Shown: in pieces, positions 46,131 through 58,500 of the stretch | Layout of the letters: each line of letters begins with the position of its first letter | Position numbering within the stretch: position 1 is the first letter of the stretch | Translations under genes and position numbers: made by a program | The notes under the pieces: generated by a model | The model's input: only the letters and a program-made list of their open reading frames with translations | The model's database searches: none | What the model was told of the DNA's origin: nothing | NCBI GenBank assembly: GCA_949710005.1 | Contig: OX453274.1 | Location: 37,936,714-38,000,713, forward strand | Direction: 5' to 3' | Origin: Ricordea florida | Taxonomy: Eukaryota > Cnidaria > Anthozoa > Corallimorpharia > Ricordeidae | Length of the DNA: 64,000 bases

Positions 46131-46445
46131 CTACATTTTATCCTTGAAATCAAACTTAGGGAATTCCTCTAGATTTCCTTCGTCATAGCGCTTTCTTATC
46201 TGCTGCATTTCCGTGGCAATTTTTTCTTTCATCTCTGGTGTTTGGCCAAACAGTCCTCCACCAGCGGCATGACTTTTCTTCTTGTACTCTTGCAACTTTT
46301 CGACGAACAGTTTCTGTATGGGGTCCGTATTCTTGTCAGCCTTTGCCAAGAGCACAGCGCTTGCTCCGATGTTTCGTCTGCAAGTGATAAAGATGGACGC
46401 AATTGTCCGAGAAAACAGTTGAGCTGGACGAAGTAACACCGACAT
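46131..46445 (-). CDS. ATP5PF: ATP synthase-coupling factor 6, mitochondrial (F6)
   Basis: A 104-residue protein (human precursor 108). F6 is a peripheral-stalk subunit linking F1 to Fo on the matrix side of the inner membrane. The first 30 or so residues, MSVLLRPAQLFSRTI and onward, are basic and hydroxylated with no acids, a typical mitochondrial presequence. The mature part has DPIQKLFVEKLQEYKKKS (human DPIQKLFVDKIREYKSK) and ends in EEFPKFDFKDK. The frame stays open upstream to an ATG at 46619, but that would overlap HMBS exon 1 and add an atypical leader. I chose 46445 because it gives the family length and presequence. No intron interrupts the coding region. The gene is divergent from HMBS. 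Confidence 0.93.
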   Translation of the reverse strand: MSVLLRPAQLFSRTIASIFITCRRNIGASAVLLAKADKNTDPIQKLFVEKLQEYKKKSHAAGGGLFGQTPEMKEKIATEMQQIRKRYDEGNLEEFPKFDFKDKM

Positions 46446-46562
46446 GCCGTACAACCAAACACGATCAAAAATCAAAGATGGCGGAGCCTGTCCCAGTAGC
46501 CTCGCTCTGTGAATAAAGCTTCTCCAGTCTCCCAGCACGTGGAAAGGCGCTGCTCGATCAAT
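46446..46562. promoter_or_regulatory. Bidirectional promoter, ATP5PF / HMBS
   Basis: Only 117 bp separate the divergent start codons. The sequence is GC-richer than its surroundings and has no TATA box. It must contain both transcription starts, unless the 5' UTRs overlap the opposite gene. Inferred from layout. Confidence 0.65.
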
Positions 46563-49500
46563 ATGGCTGGCAACAGTGGAGTTATTAAGATCGGCTCGCG
46601 GAAAAGTCAGGTTTGTCACGAAATAGTCCTGGTTAATCAGGGTGACGGATAAAACACTGATCCATGGACTACCTTCTATGGACTAACCTAAATTCACCAC
46701 CCTAAAATGGACTACTCCTAAAAACAGTAACATAGCACTCATTGGAAATAGTATTTGTAGGGCCGGGTAGCCCATTTTAGGGTGGCCCATTTGGTTAGTC
46801 CATTTGGGTAGTCCATGGACTGGGGGTCAGTGTTTTGTCCATCACCGTCAATCAGTACGTATAAGGCAAAGAGGAATGATTTCCGCACAGGTCCCTACTT
46901 TATTATACATGCTGTAGCCATATTGTTTCATTCTGCAATAACAAAAAATGTTTACATGTGAACAATTCATTTGGTGCATGCATAATGAAGTAGGGACCGG
47001 TGCGGAAATCTTGCCGGCAAAGATATCCCGATAAGAAGGCTTGATTGTAATATTGAATTGCCAAGGGGTGATGTCGACTTCTTATGCTACCGTCACTACA
47101 GCAAACTACTCCGCCCGCACTCCCGGTAGGTGACGGAGAATTGTTTTGCAAAGTACTGGTGCCAGAATAATTTGAGTGTTAACTAATGAGCTTCCCTACA
47201 CGACGAATTGAGAGGAAGATCTTATGTGCGACTCATAGATTAATTTGTATGTTACTGTCATCCCGTTGGTACTTAACGAATTTATTGGTGTAGATGTGTA
47301 ACAAACCGAAATGTGTAATGACATTAATTGATCATCGCAGTTATGCACACAACTTAAGCAGCTGTAAAATTAAAGCCTGAAAAAAACTCAGGCCTCATGA
47401 AACCGAGATGTATAACAAACCTACTTCAGCTGAACATTTTTCAGGCAACTTTAATTCCAGGTTGGTAAGGATACCCCAGATTTTTGTATTTGTGATTCTG
47501 AATGTTTGTTTCCTAACAGCTTGCACTAATACAGACCAATGTAATATTAGAGGAGCTAAAGAAGTTGTACCCTGATGGTTCCTATGAAATAGGTAATGTT
47601 AAACTATGCTGAAACTTTTACAACAGTTACTTTAAATTTGCATTTGTTTGGTCTGCCTTTGGTGAACTCTGACGTTGATGTCACATCCTTCTCCTTAAAA
47701 AAACAATTTTTGTAAATGTCATAGGCTGTTGAAACTTTGTATTTGATTGCTCCAACATTCCAGTCTACAGTTAACATTACAAAACTAAAGGTTATTGAAC
47801 AAGGAAGCAGGATAATTTGCAGATTTAAGTGTAACTCTGGGTCAGCATTGATTGGCTTTCAGCTGGGAGTATGATTATGAGGCTGATGAAATAAATGCTA
47901 CAATTAACGAATAAAAACATTACGTGAAAACAATTATTGTCTATTGTAAAATAAGTTTAGAAAGGAACATTGCATGAAGTTGCAAACAAAGCCAGCATTT
48001 TGGAGAGGTCTCTCTTAATACATTAGTAATTATTTTCATGCTCATTTGAGGTGTGAAATATTCTGACGCAGCTATTGAAATGGGTTGTTATCAGTCATTG
48101 GACTTAACAGAATCACAGGGCTCAAGTAAACTCGGGATCTCCAAGGCTTAAAGTATACATTGTTTTATAATTGTTATTGTTATTTTTTAGTAACAATGTC
48201 AACTGTAGGAGACAATATTTTGGACAAAGCACTGGCCAAGGTACTTTTGTATTTATCTTTTACAAGTTTTTGAATCAGGCTTTCCACAGCTTCAAAATAT
48301 CAAACTTATGAATTCAAATTCAAAAAGTCAATAAACTACACACTGGCTGTTTGAATTTGAACATTTTTATTTTTACTCATGTAGACAAGTGATGAGACAA
48401 TATTATTAACAACATTGTTAATATTACTATACAGAGCATGGTTTCCTTCTGAAGTGTAAAAATTGAATTTTACATTATTAGGGTAAAAATTTTCCATTTT
48501 TTGCTTGTTGGGCCATCATTGCCCTGGGTCAATTTTGTTTTTCTCAGTAAGTTGTCTAAATTTTCAAAAAAATATGTGTTGGAATCCACCATTTAGCTCC
48601 TTTCATATAGAAACAAAAACATGTTATGGGTAAACATTTTTCTCTTGGTTTTACTTAGTCACCATGGGGGCTTCAAGGTTAAACTGTTTCTCCCCTTGTC
48701 ATCAAATGTGTTGTTTAATTTTAAACAGATCAATGAAAAAAGTCTCTTTACTAAAGAACTGGAAGTTGCTCTTGCAAACAGAAGGTCAGTTGTTGTGAAA
48801 GAACTTGTTTATGGGGGCAACATCAATTCTGTATTGTAGTGGGAGACTGACTGCAAGGCGGGCAAGCAGTAGGCAATGGACATTTTATGCTAGATACATC
48901 AAAGTTGTCTACTAGACAGGCCTTCTGGTATAATTTACGCGATGGTGCGATTTCGCACAATCGACCTCAAATCGCATCTGATCGCACAATTCACGAAAAA
49001 TAACGCACAACATTCATAAAATAAAGCATGAATCAACAAGTTTCTTTGGAATTCCTGCAAAAATTCGCCATTTTCAAGATGATTTACCTTGGAAAAAGGC
49101 TAACAAGACTCTTTCACCTTCGATTTCGTATTCATTCAAAGTTAAGGCGTTATTTTGAATGTCAAGGACCTGGTACGAGTCTCATTCTTAAAGAGTCGCC
49201 TATTGGTGTAACACAAACATGCCCCTTGTTCAGATTAGCCAATCTGAATGGCTGTAATTTCCGGCCGTTTACGAGGTTGAGTTAAGCTTTGTGTTCTACA
49301 CGATAGAATTGTTTCATATAAAGCAGAAACGCATTCAAAATGTCTTAAGAGCAGCAAAAAAGTGTTTTTCTTATCCTGAAACCTTATAAAACAAGCTTAA
49401 AATTGCTCAGAAAAAAATCGCATAATCTTCATTATTTATAGCATAATTGGCCTCTGTAATCACATAATCTGCCCTGCAAATTTTGCATAATTTGCATTTT

Positions 49501-52500
49501 TTTATCGCACCCTATCAGAAGGCCTGACTAGATGTGTTAAACGTTTGAGACATTAATACATTGAAGTGCTAGATAGTATTAGGACAGTCATGTATTTCAG
49601 GATGTGACAGAGATGAAAAAACACAAGATGTTCAAGAATACTTGAGTTTGTTGTGTTTGTGAAACACTGTTAATACACTGCCCATCTAAATGGAGGAATG
49701 CAAACATGCACTTTAGTTTTTTTAGTTACAAACATTCATTTGATTTGATTTCTGTTCCTAGAAATATATGATGCTTGTATTCCAGTTACTTTGGTTTTGT
49801 AAATTAAACCTGGGTAATGGTAATTTTTTTTTTGTTTTATTTACTTTTTGTTTTCTTTTGTAATTTTTTTCTGGTTTACAGTCTTTAAATGCAGGCTGGA
49901 AAAAGGTTTGTTAGATTTGATCAGTATACAATACCACAGTTAGTTTGGAATGCTCTTTTTCTTAGAACTGTTTATGTTTCTAAATTTTAGTGTTGATCTT
50001 GTGGTACACTCTTTGAAAGACCTGCCAACAACTCTTCCCCCAGGCATGCTGATTGGTGCTGTGTTCAGGTAATGAATACATAGTTTTATTCTGCAACAGT
50101 AATCTACTGTAACAACCACAGTGAGTAATGATCAATTTCATTTGGCTGAGTTTGTTCCTTACTTGTTCTTTTCATTTTTGTTTCAATCATTTTTCCATAG
50201 CTGAATTGTGTGGTCTGTTATGAACAACATGAATTTGTTTTACAGGCGTGATGACCCACATGATGTAGTTGTCTTCAATCCTAAGCATAAAGGGTCTTCT
50301 CTTGCCTCTTTACCTGAAGGAAGGTACATGTATGCTTCCTTGCTCCGTGTACTGTTCCTTTTTTTCCACTCTTTCAGTTATCAATCCATGCAATGAACTT
50401 CATTTTCATTTACCCTGTCTGGGGTTTAGTTGCATAGTCCAGCAAGTCCATTTATACAGCAATAATATTTTATTATAACTCCTACTTTGATTTTGCAACT
50501 GAGGTTTTATTGATGAAATTCTCTTCTACAGTGTAGTTGGAACAAGTTCATTAAGACGTAGTGCACAACTAAAAAGGGCTTTTCCGCACTTGGTGTTTCA
50601 AGATGTTGTATCCTCTTAATTGATAAAGATTCGGAGTGCTGTCATTGTTGTATAATGTAGATATTAAAATTCTAAAAAAATGTATTCATTCTAATTGACT
50701 TTTTTCCCAATCGAATTTCTAGTTAATAAACAGAAGTCTTTATTTGGTGCAGGAACGTGCATGACTAGATATTTGCCTTACTATGCTATCTGTTCCGAGG
50801 AGGCAACAGGTCCATTATATGTACATATATCATGTACATATATTATATTATGCTATATATGTTATGGTTCAATTTTTTCCCTGGTTTAAATTTTATTTTC
50901 CTTTGTTTTTTTGGTATGGTAATGTATGATAATGAGTTTGAAACAAAGGAAAATAAAATTTAAACCAAGGTTAAAAATGAATCACAACAAAGACGAGAGG
51001 TACATTTAATATACGTATATGTCCATGTATCAGTCAACCCTACTACCTGAAGAAGATCGGCAGAAAGTGGTGAAAATGTTGCGATCCACTTTCAAGTGTG
51101 ACCCATAAGGAAGCCATGATAAACAATAGTGTATTCAATAACCAAGCAATTGCTTTCAGGAATTAGAAACTCAGAACCTTTATGAATTGACAACTACCCA
51201 TGCTCATACATAACTCTCAATAATTGTTATTTGAATTTTGTTTGTCGCGTGACATAATCACTAAAAGTCACTACCTAAAGGTTTATTTCCTTGGGCTTCT
51301 CTAGAGCTCTTTGAGCACGGTTCTCCTTAACAGCTCTGTTAACTTGATTAGCGTGGTAACCTAAATACACGACTGAGGAAGCTTGATGCCGGTGATAAGT
51401 ATGATGCCCTTATACTGGCAGCTGCAGGGATGGAAAGGATGGGCTGGGCTGAACGCATTGAACAGGTTGTTGTACTTTTGTTCCAGAAATATAATTGAAG
51501 GGCTTCGTACAAGACTAAAGGGCGTTTTGCTTTAATTTTTTTTTTGTGCTCCAAAGTTTTTGATTATTTCTGTATAGGTTTCTTTGCATTTGGCTTTGAC
51601 TGCCCTGTGATTATCTGACCAGTTTTTAACTAATCACCCCTAAAGAAGACACTGGACAGGAGTGTCCAAATGTTGGGTTGGTGAATTGTAACTTTTTAGG
51701 CTGCTTTCTTTATTTTGAACCAGGGTAGCATTAAACCATGTCTGATTGCCCACCCAGTTGTAATGTGCACCTTTCTTTTAACAGTTCATATTTGTTTTGT
51801 TCAGGTCCTTGGTCCAGATGAGTGCCTGTATGCAGTAGGGCAGGTACGGTATGTGTTTGGTCTCCTTGTGTAACCATGAATGCACAAAGCTGTCTGATCC
51901 ACAAGAGAAATTGGGTTAATCAAACAAGTTGATCAAACGAGTTGTCACCGTAAGGTAAAAGGGAGGTGCTGACGTTTCGAGCGTTAGCCCTTCGTCGGAG
52001 CGGCTCCTGCGGCTTACCAGTCGTTACGACCAGTTCGTACTCAGACGATTCGTACCCAACTCGGACGATGCGTACCCGGGTTCGTACCCAACAAATTAAG
52101 GCGTTTCGTACCCATCCTATTCCTAAGTTGTTTTGTGTCAAACAGTATCTTGTTCTTGTTAAGTATTGTGTTTTTACTTATTACATTTGACGCAGTGCAA
52201 AGTTAAAGTGTTCAGTTCAAGTAATAACTGGCCTGTTGATGTTAGCGCATCCTTTCAGCAGCTGTTTCAGCGATTTCTGCTTGTTGTTAAACGCTTCCCA
52301 TATGTCAAAGAGTCAATTTGTAAATTGGCTTGTCCCGATCACGAGCCACTCAGGATCTAAAAAAAAGCTATTAACTTGTGTTGCGCGCGCTCGGATTTAA
52401 CCGGAACCTGTTCAATCTAAAGTTGACTTTGCTTCGCTTGACTTCGCTTAAATGTGCTTTTTAAAAATAAACAAAAGGGGTTTACTTGTATCCTACTCGT

Positions 52501-55500
52501 TACATCTTTAACGACATGTCGCACGCAGCAATCGAGTAGTCGATCACAGAAAGAATTTGTGAAGCTTGTGTTGCGTGTGCTTAAGCCGGTTTTCTTTGTC
52601 AAAATGCACTTATGAATCAAGGAGGATAAACAGTCAACATCATTCAAGGTAACTACGGTTGATCTTGATCTCATTCTCAAAGATGCTTTTTGTTATGAAT
52701 GTTGACCATAGTGCGAATCGTCGAGAGGGCTGGGTACGAACCATCCGAGATTGGGTACGAATCGTCTACATTTGGGTACGAATCGTGTGAGTACGAACTG
52801 GTCGTGGGTACGAAACGACTGGATACCCCTGACCCTTGGTGGAGACACGGAAGTGTAGTGGTTAGCATGTCAGACTTCCATATAGGAGGTTCAAAGTTCG
52901 AGCGAGCTTGGTGATGGCCGTGCTGTGTTGTTTCCTTAGACAAGAAACTTACGGAGGTGTATAAGTGGGCACTGGCCATATATTTCTGGGGGTAACCCCT
53001 GGCTGTGTGGGCCTCCTGTGGCTCATGTGCGCTTTCACCTTCACTGATTTGTCAATCCTTGATGGATTCTCCTGACACATTTGTGGTTATTTGTAGGGAG
53101 CTCTGGCAGTTGAAGTCAATCTAGATGATCAGAAGACCATTGATCAGCTCACCACACTGATTGACCTACCGACAAGCATCCGTTGTGCTGCTGAAAGGAA
53201 CTTTTTGAAAACCTTGGTAAGAGAGATCTGCTTATCTGTTATCTGGCCTAAACACAAACGTTATGAATTAATGTAACAGTATGGAGCTGCTATTCCTTTA
53301 CAGAGACACAAGGAAAGCGCCGCGAGAAAAAAGCGGTCTATATTCAGGGGCACCCAGTGACTGTTTTCTGTAAAATATCTGGCCCCGGTTGCTCGAAAGA
53401 TGGTTAATTTAACCATATGTTATTTGGTAACAGTTGGTTAAATTTACTAACCGTGGGTTAACTAACCGTTGGTTAAATTTGCGTTGCTCAAAGGTTTTTT
53501 AAGCTGACGTCAGCCCCTGGTTAGCTAACCAATGGTTAAATAAAATATCCCAGACTTTAACCCTCTCCGAACAGGTTTTACAAGTTTTCCCGTAAGATTT
53601 TTTTACTGTCTACTTCCACTTTTAGCAGTAAAATGGCTACCGAAAATTTTTCTCTTGAGCTTGAACCTGTTGAAGTCCCTGCTGCAAACAAAACCCCCTG
53701 CAGGAAACGAAAGCCAAATTTTTCAATGCAAGAGATTGCGATAATAACTCAAAAATTTGAGGAAAATCAAGCAGTACTAAAATCGAAGTTTACCAACACA
53801 ACCACTAATAAAATGAAGCAAAGTTTGTGGGAAGAGATGACAATAGCAGTAAATGCTGTTGGAACTGCCCACCGAAGTGTGGCCGAAGTTAAGGAGAAGT
53901 GGACAAACCTGCAAAGAACTGCAAAATACGAACTGTCAAAGTTCCGCAAGGAACAAAGGAAAACTGGCGGTGGCCCGCGGCCAACAATGCCGTCTCCGAG
54001 CACGGAGAAAATTTTGGATTTGTTAAAAGACACACCGTCTTTCAGCGGTTTGCAAGGTTTTGAAACAGGTTGGTGAAGAACGAGTTTGTTTACTTATTAA
54101 AACAATAGACTGTCATGTGACTAGCAACAGGCTCTTTTGCTCGTGATGGTAACGCCTTGGCGTTGTTGATGATGTTACGGTGTTTTGAAATGTCTACAGC
54201 ACAGAAACTGAATATTTTGAAAAACTGCTTTTTGGACATCGAAGCAAAAGATAAGTATTTAGATGTTTCAGCATTGTATTTAGCAATAAGAGTTGAGCAT
54301 ATGAGTGTTGGAGACTTAGGTAATACGCTGCAAGTAACACTTTCCTTTCTCGGCTCTGTAGTTAAACGACGGGGAACCATTTTGCTTTACTTGCATTAGC
54401 TTTTCTCGTGTGATTTAATGTGTTGCTATGTTGTAACCATTTCAGGGGAAGAAAACCTTTCAATGGATATGGTGCCAAATGAAGCAGCAGACTTTCCCAT
54501 TTCCCCCGTCATAACAATCAACGACGCCGACATGTCAGCTGCAATGGGCCATGAAATTGAAAGACTGCATTTGCCAGATATGTGTCCACAAGATGAAATT
54601 TCTCAGACAGAACCAAACAGTGCAGCACGCAGAGGTGCATGTAAGAAAAAGAAAGTCACATCAGATGATGTGCTTTGTCTGCAATATGAAACACTGCAGT
54701 GCAAAAAGGAAACATTACTTTTAAAAAAGGCAAAATTAGAGCTGCAAATTAAATTGCTTGAGAAGCAGTTGTAGGGCATTGTTCAACTTGAAAGTTCGAC
54801 AATTCCAACCCAGCACCTTAACTTTTAAAGGTTGGATCATTGAAAATTAATTACCTCACTTGAGACAAAATTGTAATTAAATGATTTGAATTGAAGCTAA
54901 TTATTAAGTCTAGTCCACGCAAGCAAATTTTATTTTTAATTAATTATGTGCATTTATTATTTCACTTGTGTGGATGACAAAATTTGCAAGGACTAGCTTG
55001 AAAAAAAAAAAAAAGAAAAAATGCTTTTCAAAAGTACATTAATTGAACATTTTGTAGTGACTGTTTACAGGTTTTGCAGGCTTTTCTCTGCAAGCTTTTC
55101 ACTGTTAAAAGTGATATCTTTGCATGAAAACAGTTAGGCTGAGGTTTGAGATTCATCAGTAACAACCAAAAATGGTCTAGGCTATTTAGTTGTATACTAT
55201 GCATGTGGACAACAAAATGGTTTCCAAGTAAAAAGCTTGAGTTTAAGCAGAAGTTGTCACTTCACAGAAATGCCAGCTTATTTACTCATTCATCAGTCTA
55301 AACCCAAGTCAGACTTTTTCATTGACAGTTTTGATGGTCGTGTTTTCCCTTTTTGGCTGTAGTTGCAACAGTGGAAATAAAACATTTGGCTTTTGGATAA
55401 CCTTTAGTTTGTTTCTTTGTTTTTTATTCCTAATTTGCCTAATCCGTAATCGGCATGCGGACATTACTTGAGAATTACTTAGCTGCTCTTAGCCAATCAG

Positions 55501-58500
55501 AGCATGCATTACATGCTACAGACATTAGCCATATAATTGTGGTCTTTAAAAATTCAAAATTAAAGGACTTGCTTTTTGAAATCAGCAACAAAAGACTATT
55601 CCCATGTAACCCAAGTGCAAGTTTTTCATTTAACAGTCCACTATTACTCAGATTCAATTACTAAGAAGCCTCAGACAGCTGGATAAAGGAGAAATGTTTC
55701 CAAAGACTTGCTTAATTTAGGATACAGTGTGTAATTGCAGATTGACCCTAATATCAAAATTTAAATTCTCATCTGTTTCTCCTAAACATACACATATTCT
55801 GTGGAAGTAAAAGGAAGAATTTGTTAAAAAAATATCAAGCAAATTTATCTTGTGATTTTGTCCTTATTTCTCGTTGCTGCACTATTCTATGAAGTGTTTA
55901 TATTATAAAGCGATTACTGGACACTTTTAAGGCTGAAAGGGGTCAACGACAGTGTGAAACTCAAGTAAGATGCTCTGAACTCCCATGCTACTTACTAAAT
56001 CAGTCACACACACCCTGCATTCTTAACTGAGTGAGTATTTTACAGAGTTATTCTGACTCACAAATTATTTTTGAGGTAAGATATTCTGGGCTGTTACGTT
56101 ATAATGAAGGATTTATTAAGTTAATGCATCAAATTAAGGCTTAAAATTTGTATGAGGAGATGGGAGAGCAAATGCCCCTTCCAAATTTGAAGAAAAAGTG
56201 ATTTTTTGTATTGCAATGGCTCTATAGAAAGCCAACAAACTGTGCAGTACAGGATCAAAGTCACTTTCATTTTCCAACTCAGCGATTGAGGTGATGTGGT
56301 CAACACTTAACATCTGACCAGACAGTCTTGGTGTACAACTTTTCCCAACGTCCCCTTCTTACCTCTCCAAAAATATTACAATTACAAACAGGCAGTGAAA
56401 TTATAAAGGATTTAGAAAAATGTGTTGCAAATGTGATCTCGCAGCAACCTGCCTTGATCAGGTCCATTATATGGAACAAGCTCAGGTTGGTCATCATCAA
56501 AAGGATCATCATCGATATTATCATTGAGTATAATAGAAATTTTGTGCAGCACTGCACAAGCACCAATAAGAGTGCACACCTTTTCAGGTTTCATGCGACA
56601 CTCAGAATGAAGTAAGTGGAAGCGTCTCTTCCATCACCAAAAGTTTGTTCAATGGCCACTCTAGTCTTGCAATGAGCCTTGTTAAATACCTCCTGTTTTG
56701 CATTTACAGCATTTTGATATGGTGTAATTAAAAATGGCTTGCATGGATAGCCACTGTCACCCAGTAGATACCCATCTTCAAATACATGGTTGCTTTCAAG
56801 CCTGTCATGTATCAATGAATTTGTTAAGACAAAACTGTCATGTGTAGAGCCTGGCCACTTGGCAACCACATTGGTGAAGAGACCTGCAGAATGCAAATCA
56901 AAAATGAAATATTTAACAAGAGATGCAAGGTTTTTGCATACTGAATTATAAATATCTAAAAAGAATTTGTTACTAGGTTGCAGTTAGGTGAAGTGAGCTT
57001 TGTTGAAGTTCTTGCTTGAGATGAGCAGGATTTGCATACCTGTATGGTGTTATCAAGTAAGGCTTGCATGGACACCCACTCTCCCCCAGAAGAAACCCAA
57101 CTTCAAATGAGTGGTTACAGGATTCAAGGCTACCTTTCACCAGTGAACTTGAGAAACTATCATGTGTAGAAACAGGCCACTTTGCCACAAGAGGCCTATA
57201 TTAGTTTAAATTTATTACTTATAGCAAATGAAGCAATTTGAAGTAGAGATCAAAGTATGGGATTTTTGCCATCCTTCACATCATTATGGATTTTTTTCAT
57301 TATATGTTGTAATGTTTGAGATTGTAAATCTAAAGAAAGTTACCTTGCAAACAAGCCAAATCTAACTGACATGAATTTTCACTGCACTTTTGCATTATTT
57401 GGGGTTAGGCAGTCTTGGATATAATTCTACATAATAACATATACTTGTACTTTAAAATTCTTAAAATAAGCATGTGTATATGTGTAATTATGAAAAATTA
57501 CACTGAAAGGATAAAGTTTTTAGTTCATAAACAAAAGAATGGAGTTTTCAAGCGATTAAATGATCATTAAATCTTTATCTTACGATGACTTGTATTTCCC
57601 TGAAAAATTGTATTCGATCTTTGCATATGATCTTTCCATTTCTGGAATTTATACAGTCCCAGCTTTAAGTTCATCAATTATCAGTCATGTGACCAGTTTG
57701 TTGCAAATGGCCTATTATGAATGTAAATGTCTTATATAAATAAGTCTTACATGTAAATATTGCAGCATTACAATTATTAATTATTACCACAATAAAGTGG
57801 TTCTGTTTGAAAGTGTTGACTTACCTGAGCACTTGACCAATAATTTATGTGTGGCTGGGCCAATTAGACAAACTAACACAACACAACTTGCGCTCAAACT
57901 AGAACATGTGGTGAAAACTCACAATGGTTCAAAACTATCACTTTCAGACAATATACTGGAACTCGTAAAAAGCTAAACAATCTCAATTAACGAGCAGTAT
58001 ATACAATAGTGCTTTTCAGTGTTAAGGGCTGGTTCACACTTTGACATAAGCATAAGCATAAGCATAAACATAAGCATAAGAAAAATATGTGTGAACCGGG
58101 GTTACACAAGCATAAGCATAAGCACAAGGAATGGAACTTTTTCCATTTTCTTATGCTTCTGCTTATGCTTATGTAACCCCGGTTCACACATATTTTTCTT
58201 ATGCTTATGTTTATGCTTATGTCAAAGTGTGAACCAGCCCTAAACAATATTTACAAGTGCATGCATGCTTTGTACATTTGAAATGTGCCAGCATGTTTTT
58301 TAGAAATGAAATAAATTATATTTAATGAGCACATTAGCCAGAAGGGTAAACGGATATGTGTTTAAGACCTCAGTGAAACTCGGAAATGGATCACTTAATA
58401 CCATTTTGCGGCGATTCATAAACATAAACATCACATTACGATTTATTTTACGTCGGTCACGCAGGTAAAATTGAAGTTTAGATGGCTCTAATTGCGTGAA

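Noticed and set aside
46446..46619. Longer 162-residue reading of ATP5PF from ATG 46619
   Set aside because: It would overlap HMBS exon 1 antisense and place a non-presequence leader before an otherwise perfect mitochondrial presequence.
49862..49900. Alternative HMBS exon near GTTTACAG at 49862
   Set aside because: It does not extend the HMBS frame; exon 5 at 49991 joins exon 4 in the correct phase with the conserved sequence.
54090..54399. ORFs in the intron of the Harbinger Myb-like gene
   Set aside because: They overlap the intron between two exons that join in frame; no domain recognised.
57987..58247. Cys/Leu-rich ORFs on both strands near 58 kb
   Set aside because: They translate the CATAAG hexamer arms of a MITE.
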